Below are positions 25,779 through 34,030 of a stretch of DNA of 64,000 nucleotides, in pieces. Position numbers and translations under genes: made by a program. The stretch comes from Treponema sp. (lineage in GTDB: Bacteria > Spirochaetota > Spirochaetia > Treponematales > Treponemataceae): the NCBI GenBank assembly GCA_024687165.1, contig JAILEY010000079.1, positions 1 through 64,000 of the forward strand. Reading direction: 5' to 3'. Position 1 is the stretch's first letter. The number at the start of each line of letters is the position of its first letter. The notes beneath the pieces are model-generated. The model searched no databases and was not told the origin of the DNA. It saw only the letters and a list, made by a program, of their open reading frames with translations.

Positions 25779-26684
25779 ATGAAAGATGAGAATATTAAAA
25801 AAGGAATAGCATGGCTTTTGTTTTCTGCATTCGGCTTTTCAATGATGGGAATGTTCGTAAAGGCCGCAGGAGATATTCCATTTATACAGAAAACTCTTTT
25901 CAGAAATTCCGTTGCATTCATAATCGCATTTACAACTCTCATAATTCATGCAAGAAAAGACAAATCGATTTTACATATTGAAAAACGTGCTTACCTCTGG
26001 CTTTTTCTCCGCTGCGTAATCGGCGTCACTGGAATTTTCGGTAATTTCTATGCAATCGGGAAGCTGAAACTTGGAGATGCTGCAATGCTTCAGAAAATGT
26101 CACCTTTTTTTGCAGTTCTCGGTGCAATGATTTTTCTTGGTGAAAAACCGACTGTTTTTTCCGTAGGATCCCTTATAGCTGCATTCTTCGGATCACTTTT
26201 TGTAATTAAACCTTCCATGGAATTAAGCGCTTTTTTCCCGGCAATTATAGGCTTTATCGGCGGAATTGGAGCGGGTTTTGCAGCAACATTTGTAAGAAAA
26301 CTCCACAGCTACAATGTCTCAGGATACGCAATAATCACGACATTTTCACTTTTTTCAACGCTTCTGGCAGTTCCATTCACGGTTTTAAACTATACACCGA
26401 TGACAACAAATCAATTTCTATGCCTCATAGGAACAGGCGTAGGAGGTGCCTGCGGACAGTTCGGACTTACAGGTGCATATTTTAACGCCAGCGCAAGAAA
26501 AATTTCAGTTTATGACTACAGCATGGTGATTTTTTCGGCAATTCTCGGCTTCATAGTTTTCGGTCAAATTCCGGATTTTTACAGCTTTATCGGTTACACA
26601 ATAATCATCACTACAGCAGTCATCGTATACATTGTCAATTTAAGAAAAGATACAGTTTCAAAAGTTAAACAAGCCGAAAGTTGA
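25779..26684 (+). CDS. DMT-superfamily (EamA) permease
   Basis: Ten-helix inner-membrane transporter of 301 residues with two EamA repeats (about 10-140 and 155-285). The start MKDENIKKGIAWLLFSAFGF and the motif QKMSPFFAVLGAMIFLGE at the end of the first repeat are typical. No strong ribosome site is visible (AAAGAAATATAAAA upstream), so translation is probably coupled to rsgA. Substrate unknown. Confidence 0.85.
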   Translation: MKDENIKKGIAWLLFSAFGFSMMGMFVKAAGDIPFIQKTLFRNSVAFIIAFTTLIIHARKDKSILHIEKRAYLWLFLRCVIGVTGIFGNFYAIGKLKLGDAAMLQKMSPFFAVLGAMIFLGEKPTVFSVGSLIAAFFGSLFVIKPSMELSAFFPAIIGFIGGIGAGFAATFVRKLHSYNVSGYAIITTFSLFSTLLAVPFTVLNYTPMTTNQFLCLIGTGVGGACGQFGLTGAYFNASARKISVYDYSMVIFSAILGFIVFGQIPDFYSFIGYTIIITTAVIVYIVNLRKDTVSKVKQAES

Positions 26685-26709
26685 CATTTGAACTTTCATG
26701 TCAAATAAT
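26681..26709 (+). promoter_or_regulatory. Promoter of the CheW-CheB unit, predicted leaderless
   Basis: TTGACA, 17-nt spacer, AATAAT. The -10 box ends 6 nt before the ATG at 26716, which argues for that start rather than the in-frame ATG at 26698, which lies inside the promoter spacer. Confidence 0.65.
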
Positions 26710-26715
26710 AATAGT

Positions 26716-27219
26716 ATGGCTGAACAGGATTTATATCAGGATATTATTGATAATCAGAAAACAGAAAGCAAAGTCTCGCAGGAAGAAAAAAAAATCAGCA
26801 CGTGGCTTGTTTTTAAATCTGAAGAGTCTGTCTATGCCATTGAATCAGTCTATATAAAAGAAATCCTCAACAACAACGATATTTTTGCAATTCCATTCAT
26901 GCCGTCATACATCAGCGGAGTTTTAAATTTTTACGGAAAACCTTATGCCGTAATTGATTTTCAGTCGTTTCTTAATTCAACAAAAACTTCTAAAAAGATG
27001 TTTATGATACTTGATACGGATGATGATGTTGCAATCCAGATCAGTGATGTAATCGATTTTTATAATTCAAATGAAGTAGTTCTTCAGCCTATAACAAACA
27101 ATACGGACAATGACAATTTTTCGCAGGCTCTCGTAAGCATAAGGGAAGATTTAAGGGCTCCTGTGCTAAACGTGAACTCAATAATCAAAAAGGTAAAAAA
27201 AGAAATTGACAGCATCTGA
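26716..27219 (+). CDS. cheW: CheW-domain chemotaxis coupling protein
   Basis: A 167-residue protein with an N-terminal acidic tail and one CheW domain (from about residue 28: STWLVFKSEESVYAIESVYI, then VLNFYGKPYAVIDFQSFL). The domain would tether receptors to CheA. The start at 26716 (MAEQDLYQD) is chosen because a promoter overlaps the alternative upstream ATG. It overlaps the next gene by 14 bp. Adjacent cheB supports a chemotaxis role. Confidence 0.82.
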   Translation: MAEQDLYQDIIDNQKTESKVSQEEKKISTWLVFKSEESVYAIESVYIKEILNNNDIFAIPFMPSYISGVLNFYGKPYAVIDFQSFLNSTKTSKKMFMILDTDDDVAIQISDVIDFYNSNEVVLQPITNNTDNDNFSQALVSIREDLRAPVLNVNSIIKKVKKEIDSI

Positions 27220-27628
27220 ATGGTTTATAAAACTGCCCTACGGAAAATTCAACATACTCATTCCACAGAGATTTATAATTGATGAGGAAGGAATAAAAGA
27301 AAAAAAGATTTCAAGGTTTCGTCAGATTGATTTTGACTTTCTGATTGCACATAAAACAAAAATTACATATTTTGAACAGGGCAAGATTACAACACTGTTT
27401 GTGAATCAGAATGAAACCTACATTATAACGACGCAGGCTTTAGTTCAACTCGTGGAACTTCCGCTTGAAAAACTGAAGCCCGTACATGGTGTAATAAAGG
27501 ATAAATGCCTAAAAAGAGGCATGATAGCATTTTCATTTGAGGACAATTTCATCAACTGCGTGATTTCCCCTTATGATTTTCTGAAAAAAACAAAAGACGT
27601 AAACGTTAAAACTATAGACGAGATTTAA
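27206..27628 (+). CDS. Small CheW-like protein, TTG start
   Basis: A 140-residue protein located between cheW and cheB. The frame has no usable ATG near its start; it begins with TTG (MTASEWFIKLPYGKFNILIP), overlapping the cheW stop by 14 bp with AAGG about 12 nt upstream, so coupled translation is likely. Secondary-structure pattern (short strands, GKITTLFVNQNETYIIT, and ISPYDFLKK at the end) is compatible with a reduced CheW-type fold, but I do not recognise it by sequence. Its position suggests a chemotaxis-array accessory protein. Confidence 0.6.
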   Translation: MTASEWFIKLPYGKFNILIPQRFIIDEEGIKEKKISRFRQIDFDFLIAHKTKITYFEQGKITTLFVNQNETYIITTQALVQLVELPLEKLKPVHGVIKDKCLKRGMIAFSFEDNFINCVISPYDFLKKTKDVNVKTIDEI

Positions 27629-27651
27629 AACAGAGGGAGCTGACACTTTTT

Positions 27652-28740
27652 ATGGAAGAAAATACAACTGAAGGAAAAAAGATAAATACACTCATAGTTG
27701 ATGACTCAGGAATTGTACGTGCCATGCTCGGTCAGGTACTTGGAGATGACAAAAGATTCAACGTACTGGACACTGCGGAAAACGGTCAGGTTGCGGTAGA
27801 AAAAAACGAACTGTATCAGCCGGATCTTATCACGATGGATATAAAAATGCCTGTGATGGACGGAATTACTGCAACAAGAAAAATTTTTAAAACTTCACGT
27901 CCTGCAATAATTGCTTTCACAACAGAAGACGACTCAAAAACAAGCTGCGAAATGTTTGACGCAGGTGCAATTGAACTTAAGAAAAAACCTAATCTTGCAA
28001 CAATGAGCCGCTCCACACTTGAAAGCTTCTGTGACGAACTTGCAGAAATTGTTTATTCCTATGAAAAATACAGAAATGTAAAATCAAACCGCGAATACAA
28101 ACTTGAAAAAAAAGAACATATTGCTGAACTTGAAAAACAAAAGAAAGAATTCATGGCACCGCAGAAAGTTGATGTTGTGATGATCGGAGCTTCAACGGGA
28201 GGACCTGTTGCTATTCAGACTGTACTTAAAAATCTTGGTCCGGACTTTAATAAACCGGTTCTGATTACACAGCATATAGACAATATGTTTAATGAGTATT
28301 TTGCATCGTGGCTGACTACAACTACAGGAATGAACTGCACTATTGCTCAGGATGGAGAAATTCTTGAAAAATCACACGCATACATTGCACCTGACAACAG
28401 ACATCTGTTGATTAAGGAAGCAGCTGCTCCGGGAAAATATCAGATCGTACTTGATGACAGCGAGCCATTCCACTACTTTAAGCCTGCCGTAGACAAAATG
28501 TTCATCGAATGTTCAAAAGTGCTTAAAGAAAAGGCAATGGCAATTATTCTGACAGGGATGGGAAAAGATGGAGCTGAAGGCTGTGCAGAAATCGTAAAGA
28601 ACGGCGGATGGACAATTGCTCAAAGCGAAGAATCATGCATTGTATTCGGTATGCCAAAAGCTGCAATAGAAAAAAAGGCAGTTAAAGCAATCAAGCCACT
28701 GGAAGAAATTGCAGAAGCAATAAAATCGAAAATTTTATAA
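27652..28740 (+). CDS. cheB: Chemotaxis response regulator protein-glutamate methylesterase CheB
   Basis: Removes methyl groups from chemoreceptor glutamates. The 362-residue protein has a receiver domain (acidic pair in LIVDDSGIV, phospho-Asp in TMDIKMPVMDG) joined by a charged helix (about 140-160) to the methylesterase domain. The catalytic triad is visible as Ser in GASTGGPV (about residue 180), His in ITQHID, and Asp in GMGKDGAEGC. SD GAGGGAG lies about 12 nt before the ATG. A cheR is not present in the window. Confidence 0.9.
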   Translation: MEENTTEGKKINTLIVDDSGIVRAMLGQVLGDDKRFNVLDTAENGQVAVEKNELYQPDLITMDIKMPVMDGITATRKIFKTSRPAIIAFTTEDDSKTSCEMFDAGAIELKKKPNLATMSRSTLESFCDELAEIVYSYEKYRNVKSNREYKLEKKEHIAELEKQKKEFMAPQKVDVVMIGASTGGPVAIQTVLKNLGPDFNKPVLITQHIDNMFNEYFASWLTTTTGMNCTIAQDGEILEKSHAYIAPDNRHLLIKEAAAPGKYQIVLDDSEPFHYFKPAVDKMFIECSKVLKEKAMAIILTGMGKDGAEGCAEIVKNGGWTIAQSEESCIVFGMPKAAIEKKAVKAIKPLEEIAEAIKSKIL

Positions 28741-28920
28741 TCTTAATTTCAAGTTTTTATAAAAAAATATTCTAAAATCAACTCACAGCGTGGCCTCATC
28801 CCGAAAAAAGGCTTCCGCGCTGCGCTTGTGCATTACGAAACCGATACTATCGCATCTATATGCTGTTTGTTAAAAAGGAACTATTCTTCATGTCGCTTTC
28901 GCGACTGCAACAATAAAAAA
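28741..28920 (-). repeat. Dispersed structured repeat, copy 4 (degenerate, opposite orientation)
   Basis: Read on the minus strand, 28910 down to 28810 follows the family order: GTCGC-gaaa-GCGAC hairpin (GNRA loop), AATAGTTCCTTT, AACAAACAG, then GATGC-gata-GTATC with a G-T wobble. The left third of the element is missing and the right end is replaced by another stem (CAGCG...CGCTG at 28786-28823). It sits between cheB and the DUF4912 gene. Confidence 0.7.
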
Positions 28921-28969
28921 TTACTAAAAAAACTCTTAAAAAGAAAGAATCTAAGTAAATTTCTTCATA

Positions 28970-28998
28970 TTGACTTTTATCTTTTTTTTATAGATTAT
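28970..28998 (+). promoter_or_regulatory. Promoter of the DUF4912-GH57 unit, predicted leaderless
   Basis: TTGACT, 17-nt spacer, GATTAT; the -10 box ends 7 nt before the ATG at 29006 and the intervening ATCTCCC holds no Shine-Dalgarno. Confidence 0.5.
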
Positions 28999-29005
28999 AT
29001 CTCCC

Positions 29006-29680
29006 ATGAAAAAAGAAACCGTGTCGAAACAATCTCTGGAACTTCTTTCAACAGCAGAGTTGATTTCACTCGCAGATGAATATGGAATCGTAATTCCTGA
29101 AGATTTAAACCGATATATCATAATCGGTGAAATTCTTGAAGCATATACTGAAAACGAAACAGCGCAAAAATCAGAATCAGATATCAAAATTAACGACAGC
29201 GACACTGAGATTCCGGATAAACTTCCGTCAACATACAATAACACATGCATCGACACAGTTTTAAGAAGTCCTGCATGGGCTTTTGTATTCTGGGATATCA
29301 AAGAATCAGATTTAAGCCGCATCCAGTCAGATTCAGCATTTAAGAGCATTTTTCTGCATATTACATTCCCTCAGTTTCCAGATGAAGAAAAAGTAACTGA
29401 TTATCTTGATCTTTCTGCAGAGTTTGATACAAGGGAACAATATATTCTTGTTCCAGCCGGAAAAAAATTCATGAAGATAGACCTTGCGGTTTCTTACAGA
29501 GAACGACAGAGCGAAGTTCTAGCTTCCACAAGAGTTGTTGAAATCCCGCAGGAAAATCCGGTTGTGCAGGATTATCAGCCTGGAAAAAAGATTGAAATGA
29601 CTCCGCTTGTTAAACTTTCCGGAATGAAAGAAATATTAAACGAGCATTACGTAAATCATAGACAGTCATTCAGCAACTAA
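29006..29680 (+). CDS. DUF4912-domain protein
   Basis: A 224-residue cytoplasmic protein. Residues about 8-50 (SLELLSTAELISLADEYGIV) form a small helical part resembling Rho-N/SAP-type modules. Residues about 80-195 match the DUF4912 pattern (VLRSPAWAFVFWDIKESDL, YILVPAGKKFMKIDLAVSY). Function of DUF4912 is not established; it is often found next to GH57-type proteins, as here (10 bp before such a gene), so the two may act together. Start ATG at 29006 follows a promoter by 7 nt. Confidence 0.8.
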   Translation: MKKETVSKQSLELLSTAELISLADEYGIVIPEDLNRYIIIGEILEAYTENETAQKSESDIKINDSDTEIPDKLPSTYNNTCIDTVLRSPAWAFVFWDIKESDLSRIQSDSAFKSIFLHITFPQFPDEEKVTDYLDLSAEFDTREQYILVPAGKKFMKIDLAVSYRERQSEVLASTRVVEIPQENPVVQDYQPGKKIEMTPLVKLSGMKEILNEHYVNHRQSFSN

Positions 29681-29690
29681 GGAAATAAAG

Positions 29691-31277
29691 ATGGGCAAAA
29701 AAAATCTAGCATTAATTATAGAAGCAGATCAGGGATTTTTGAAAAACACTGATCCAACAGAAAATTTTCAGGCTCAGAACGATATTCTTTTCTCTGCTAT
29801 TACAAATACATACATTCCGCTGCTGAACATGCTCACAAGATTTGAAGAAGAAAACATCAGCTTTAAAATGGGACTTGTTCTTGCCCCTGCAGTTTGTACC
29901 CTTCTTCATGATCCGCAGGTTCTTGAACAGTATGAAGCTCACCTTGATGCTTTAATCGAACTTGGAAAACGCGAAGTAAAAAGATGTGCTTCAACAGAAA
30001 ATGAACAGCAGGCAAAAGAACAGCTTGATTTCATCGAACAGACAAAAAAAGATTTTACAGAAAAATATTCAAGAAAGCTTCTTTCAAAAATCAGGCATTT
30101 TACACATAGCGGATACATTGAACTGATTGCAACAGCCGCAACATACGCTTATCTTCCGCATATTTCTGATATGAGTGAAGCATTGAATGCACAGGTTGAA
30201 ACAGGTCTTTACTCTCACAAACATTTTTTTGGAGAAGCAGGAGACGGATTTTATCTTCCATATCACGGCTGGGATAAAGGCTTTGAGTGGATTCTTCGTC
30301 CATATGGAATTAATTACACAATTGTTGATTCACGTGCACTTCTATTTTCAAATGACTGTCCTGAAACAGGAATTTTCGCACCGGTAAGAACAAGAAATTC
30401 CCTCGTACTTTTTGCAAGTGATAATGAAACACCAAAAGATATCTGCGGTGATGACGGCTACATGAAGAATGACGTTTATAAAAATCAGTCACACGATATC
30501 GGATTTGATTTAAGCCGCGACAATCTCGTTCCATTTATTTCAAAAGATGGCGCCAGAGTTCAGACAGGCTTCAAATACTGGGCAAATTCAGAAGAAGATG
30601 AATTTATTCCATATATAAAAGAAGATGCGCTTGAACAGGTTAAAAAAGATGCTGAAGACTTCTACAATAAAAAAGCAGAAAAACTTGAGCAGGCATCAAA
30701 ACTAATGGGAGAAAAGGATGCGACCCTCGTATGCTGCATTCCTGCTAATCTTCTTGGACAAAAATGGAGCGAAGGTCTTTTATGGCTTGAAGAAGTAATC
30801 CGCATTGCAGCAGAAAAAAATGAAATCAATTTTGCCCTCTGCCGTGACCTCATCGGTGAACAGTTTACACTTCCAAAAGTAAATCCTTACCCCTGCTCTT
30901 CAAACGGACTTGGCTACGGAGAAAACCTTCTTGACAGCACAAACTGCAGCTATATCAGATACATGAGAAAAGCAACAGAAAGAATCATCGATCTTACAGA
31001 AAGATTTCCGGCTGAAAATTCCCTCAAGGAACGACTTTTAAACATGGCAGCCAAACAGGTTCTTCTTTCTCAAAGCGGTGAATGGCAGTTGATGATTCAC
31101 GATGAAATTCTTCCCGACAGTGTAAAAGAGCTTTTCAAAATGCAGATTCTTTCGTTTACAAAAGTATTCGATTCTTTAGCAAGCAATACAGTAAGCACAG
31201 AATGGCTCACAAGCGTTGAAAAGAAAAGTTCGATTTTCCCGTGGCTCAACTACAGGATTTTTGCAACAAAGAAATAA
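29691..31277 (+). CDS. GH57 branching-enzyme-like (DUF1957) protein lacking catalytic residues
   Basis: The 528-residue protein aligns along its length with GH57 alpha-glucan branching enzymes: AITNTYIPLLNMLTRFEEE, ATAATYAYLPHI, FYLPYHGWDKGFEWIL, KWSEGLLWLEEVIR and the helical tail. All active-site motifs are altered: the N-terminal HxH is IEAD, ATHGYLP is ATYAYLP, the nucleophile Glu of WLPECAY is Tyr191 (FYLPYHGW), and DTELFGHWW is PANLLGQKW with the acid Asp replaced by Pro351. It is therefore probably a non-catalytic glucan binder or regulator. Ribosome site AAGGA precedes the ATG. It is coupled with the DUF4912 gene. Confidence 0.85.
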   Translation: MGKKNLALIIEADQGFLKNTDPTENFQAQNDILFSAITNTYIPLLNMLTRFEEENISFKMGLVLAPAVCTLLHDPQVLEQYEAHLDALIELGKREVKRCASTENEQQAKEQLDFIEQTKKDFTEKYSRKLLSKIRHFTHSGYIELIATAATYAYLPHISDMSEALNAQVETGLYSHKHFFGEAGDGFYLPYHGWDKGFEWILRPYGINYTIVDSRALLFSNDCPETGIFAPVRTRNSLVLFASDNETPKDICGDDGYMKNDVYKNQSHDIGFDLSRDNLVPFISKDGARVQTGFKYWANSEEDEFIPYIKEDALEQVKKDAEDFYNKKAEKLEQASKLMGEKDATLVCCIPANLLGQKWSEGLLWLEEVIRIAAEKNEINFALCRDLIGEQFTLPKVNPYPCSSNGLGYGENLLDSTNCSYIRYMRKATERIIDLTERFPAENSLKERLLNMAAKQVLLSQSGEWQLMIHDEILPDSVKELFKMQILSFTKVFDSLASNTVSTEWLTSVEKKSSIFPWLNYRIFATKK

Positions 31278-31310
31278 GGCTCTCTGAAAGATATTCCAAT
31301 CACCTCTGAA

Positions 31311-31339
31311 TTGAACTAATACATTGCTTTTGATATAAT
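31311..31339 (+). promoter_or_regulatory. Promoter of the secreted repeat protein / SpoIIE operon, predicted leaderless
   Basis: TTGAAC, exactly 17 nt, TATAAT. The -10 box ends 6 nt before the GTG at 31346, so transcription should start at the start codon. Confidence 0.75.
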
Positions 31340-31345
31340 TGCTTT

Positions 31346-34030
31346 GTGTTAACGAAGAGAATCTTATTGGCTTTTGTAGTTCTCGCAGTGGCAGCATCTT
31401 TTTTATTTGTTAAGGCGGCTCCTGCAGACAGCAATATATCAGCACCACTAAATATCCCACGGGACTTACTTCCAAAAGAAACTGCGGACATTCTTGCTCA
31501 AGGCGCAGAATTGTGTTCGCAGAAAAAATATTTAGAAGCAGCAGCACTCTTTTCAGATTCATCATTTGAAATTTCAAAAGAGGATTTTTCTTCAAACGGC
31601 GGAACTCAGCCACAAATCCGAAGAACAGAAGCAATCATAAAAGACTTAAAAAAACAGCTTGCAGATTTTAAGCAGATTCAAAACGAAATCAACACTGCAA
31701 AGAAAAATTTCAAAATCACAAAAAACACAAGGCAGGCAGAAAGCACATTCAATAGGCTTGCAGAAATTAGAAACAAAATCTACAACGATGGAATTTCACT
31801 TTATGCAATTGCTGGAACAGGCTGGCCTAAAAATACATCAGCTCTTGTACTGGGAATTTCTCAGATAAACTCAAGCGGCTTACTGGGCGTTATAGATCAC
31901 GAATACAACACGATGATTATTGAAATGCAGGATGCAGTATTTGAACTGTGTACAAAAGAAAGTCAGATTATAAGCACCGCATTTTCAAAGGAAAATATTT
32001 TTACAAATCCAGATACTACAGACAAAGCTGAAAATTCATTTGTAAAAATAAAATCATATGCACTTGCAATAAGCGAACTTTCATCTTTCAATTCAAAACT
32101 CAACTCAAAAAATGTTTCAACAAAAGGCGTAAACATTGAACTTCAGACAAGTATGCACACAGCATCCCTTCTCTGCGACGAATCTAAAAAACTGATTAAG
32201 ACAATCCGCCTTATTCAAAACGACAGCAGTTTCACTCTGCACTACCCTGAGGACGCAATAAAAAATATACGAGCAGACACAGATTCATACGCTGCAAAAC
32301 TTGAAAACGCTGCAAAAAATTTTTCATCTTATATAAAGACAGGAACTTCACTGAAAAACTCAGACAATCTTTCAATTCTGCAGACATTCTCTTCCGATGA
32401 ACTTTCCTGGAATCTTCTTACAAAAAGTTTCAAAAATGCATGCTACGAAATTGAAAATACATCAACAAGAAATTCAATCCTTCTCTGGAAAAAAATTGCG
32501 GACTATTATGCAAAAACAGGAGAACTGATTTACAACGAAGATTTTTCAAAAAATGAAGAATTAAAAAAATATATGGAAGGAACTGACGGTGTATATTATC
32601 CTTCACGATGTATTCAGGAACTGACCGTCTTAAAATCAAACATTAAAAAAGATAAAAGCGCACTTGAAGGCTGTATAAAAAAACTCAACGATGCATACAT
32701 TTACAGATCAAACTTTTTGAATCAACAGAAAGAAATTACGGAATGCATAAAGAAGATTGACGAGCTGCAGAATGATTTCAACAAGCTTGATTCATCTGCA
32801 AGACAGAAAATTCTTGCGACAAGAGTTGCTAAAAATGAAATCGACATTCACTACAACAAATCGCTTTCTAATTATAAAACAAACGATCTGACGAATGCTT
32901 TTAAAAACTGGCAGAAGGCTGATGAAACATATTCAAAATATCTTGAAGAACTTAAAAACGACGGCGACATTCAGCAGGAAATTTTCAATAAGCTTACAAA
33001 ACTCAGGCAGGACATAATAAACAGCCAGAAGCCGCTCTTCGTAAATGAAACCCGTGTAATCAAAAATAATGCACGAACAGCATATTACGCAGGTGACTTC
33101 AACAAAGCACTTTCTTACATTACAGAAGCAGAAGTTAAAAGAGCAAACTGGTCAAAGCTCATGGATATTACACTTGAATCAGATGAAGAACTTGAGCGAC
33201 TTAAGGATTTTGTAAACACTGCACTTGCAATTCAGGAAGGACGTGAAATTTCTCCTTACGATTCAAAAGCTCCTGAAATGAACCAGAATCTTTCCGTTGC
33301 AAACATGTATTACAAAACTGCAGAGTCATATCTTGCAATGGATAAAAATTCAAAGGAAGCAAAAAAATTCCTCAAGAAGGCAAAAGAAAAAATCAATCTT
33401 GTAAAAATTTATTATCCAAGAAACAAGCTTGCAAGTTCGCTGAGTCTTCGTATTGATAAACTGACTGATTTAAAAGCTTTTGAAACCGCATTCGAACAGC
33501 GCTACCGTGAACTCAAAGCCGTTAATTATGCTTCAAGAAGTTTTATGGCTCAGGAATCCTACAGCCAGCTTCTGGACCTTTACGAATTAAATCCGTCTTA
33601 CAAGGGGCTAAAAAATACAATCTACAATGCAGAGCTTGATCTTGGACTTAAACAGAAACCTGTTGATACTACAGCTTTAACAAAAGCAAAAGCACTTGCA
33701 AAAGAAGCAAAGGATTTATACAACAAGGCAGGACGCGACACGATTCTTCTTCAGCAGGCAAAAGAAAAAGCACAGGCCGCAATGAAGCTTGATCCGTCAA
33801 ATGACACAGCGATTACAGTTCTTGATGAAATTGCACTTAGAACCGGAGAACAGTCTGCAGTTACTTTAAGTGCAGCTGATGAAGAATTATATCAGAAGGC
33901 ACTTGCAGACCTTCAGAACAACAAAGTCTTTGATGCTAACTCAAAGATTACAAAGCTTTTGCAGAATAAAAATAATACACGCTCTGCAAAAATTATGAAA
34001 CTGAAGAAACGAATTGAGGCCAGCTTATGA
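31346..34030 (+). CDS. Secreted/membrane-anchored helical repeat protein, unknown function
   Basis: Not recognised by family. The 894-residue protein begins with an N-terminal hydrophobic segment (MLTKRILLAFVVLAVAASFL), so it is exported or anchored. The rest is almost wholly charged helix, with TPR-like stretches near residues 45-70 (AQGAELCSQKKYLEAAALF), 590-690 and 780-890 (ALAKEAKDLYNKAGRDTILL). The start is GTG, placed 6 nt after a TATAAT box. It overlaps the following SpoIIE phosphatase gene (ATGATG/TGA), so the two are produced together and may interact in the periplasm. Confidence 0.78.
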   Translation: MLTKRILLAFVVLAVAASFLFVKAAPADSNISAPLNIPRDLLPKETADILAQGAELCSQKKYLEAAALFSDSSFEISKEDFSSNGGTQPQIRRTEAIIKDLKKQLADFKQIQNEINTAKKNFKITKNTRQAESTFNRLAEIRNKIYNDGISLYAIAGTGWPKNTSALVLGISQINSSGLLGVIDHEYNTMIIEMQDAVFELCTKESQIISTAFSKENIFTNPDTTDKAENSFVKIKSYALAISELSSFNSKLNSKNVSTKGVNIELQTSMHTASLLCDESKKLIKTIRLIQNDSSFTLHYPEDAIKNIRADTDSYAAKLENAAKNFSSYIKTGTSLKNSDNLSILQTFSSDELSWNLLTKSFKNACYEIENTSTRNSILLWKKIADYYAKTGELIYNEDFSKNEELKKYMEGTDGVYYPSRCIQELTVLKSNIKKDKSALEGCIKKLNDAYIYRSNFLNQQKEITECIKKIDELQNDFNKLDSSARQKILATRVAKNEIDIHYNKSLSNYKTNDLTNAFKNWQKADETYSKYLEELKNDGDIQQEIFNKLTKLRQDIINSQKPLFVNETRVIKNNARTAYYAGDFNKALSYITEAEVKRANWSKLMDITLESDEELERLKDFVNTALAIQEGREISPYDSKAPEMNQNLSVANMYYKTAESYLAMDKNSKEAKKFLKKAKEKINLVKIYYPRNKLASSLSLRIDKLTDLKAFETAFEQRYRELKAVNYASRSFMAQESYSQLLDLYELNPSYKGLKNTIYNAELDLGLKQKPVDTTALTKAKALAKEAKDLYNKAGRDTILLQQAKEKAQAAMKLDPSNDTAITVLDEIALRTGEQSAVTLSAADEELYQKALADLQNNKVFDANSKITKLLQNKNNTRSAKIMKLKKRIEASL

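Noticed and set aside
26698-26715. Upstream ATG as start of the CheW gene
   Set aside because: It lies within the spacer of a good promoter whose -10 box is 6 nt from the next in-frame ATG.
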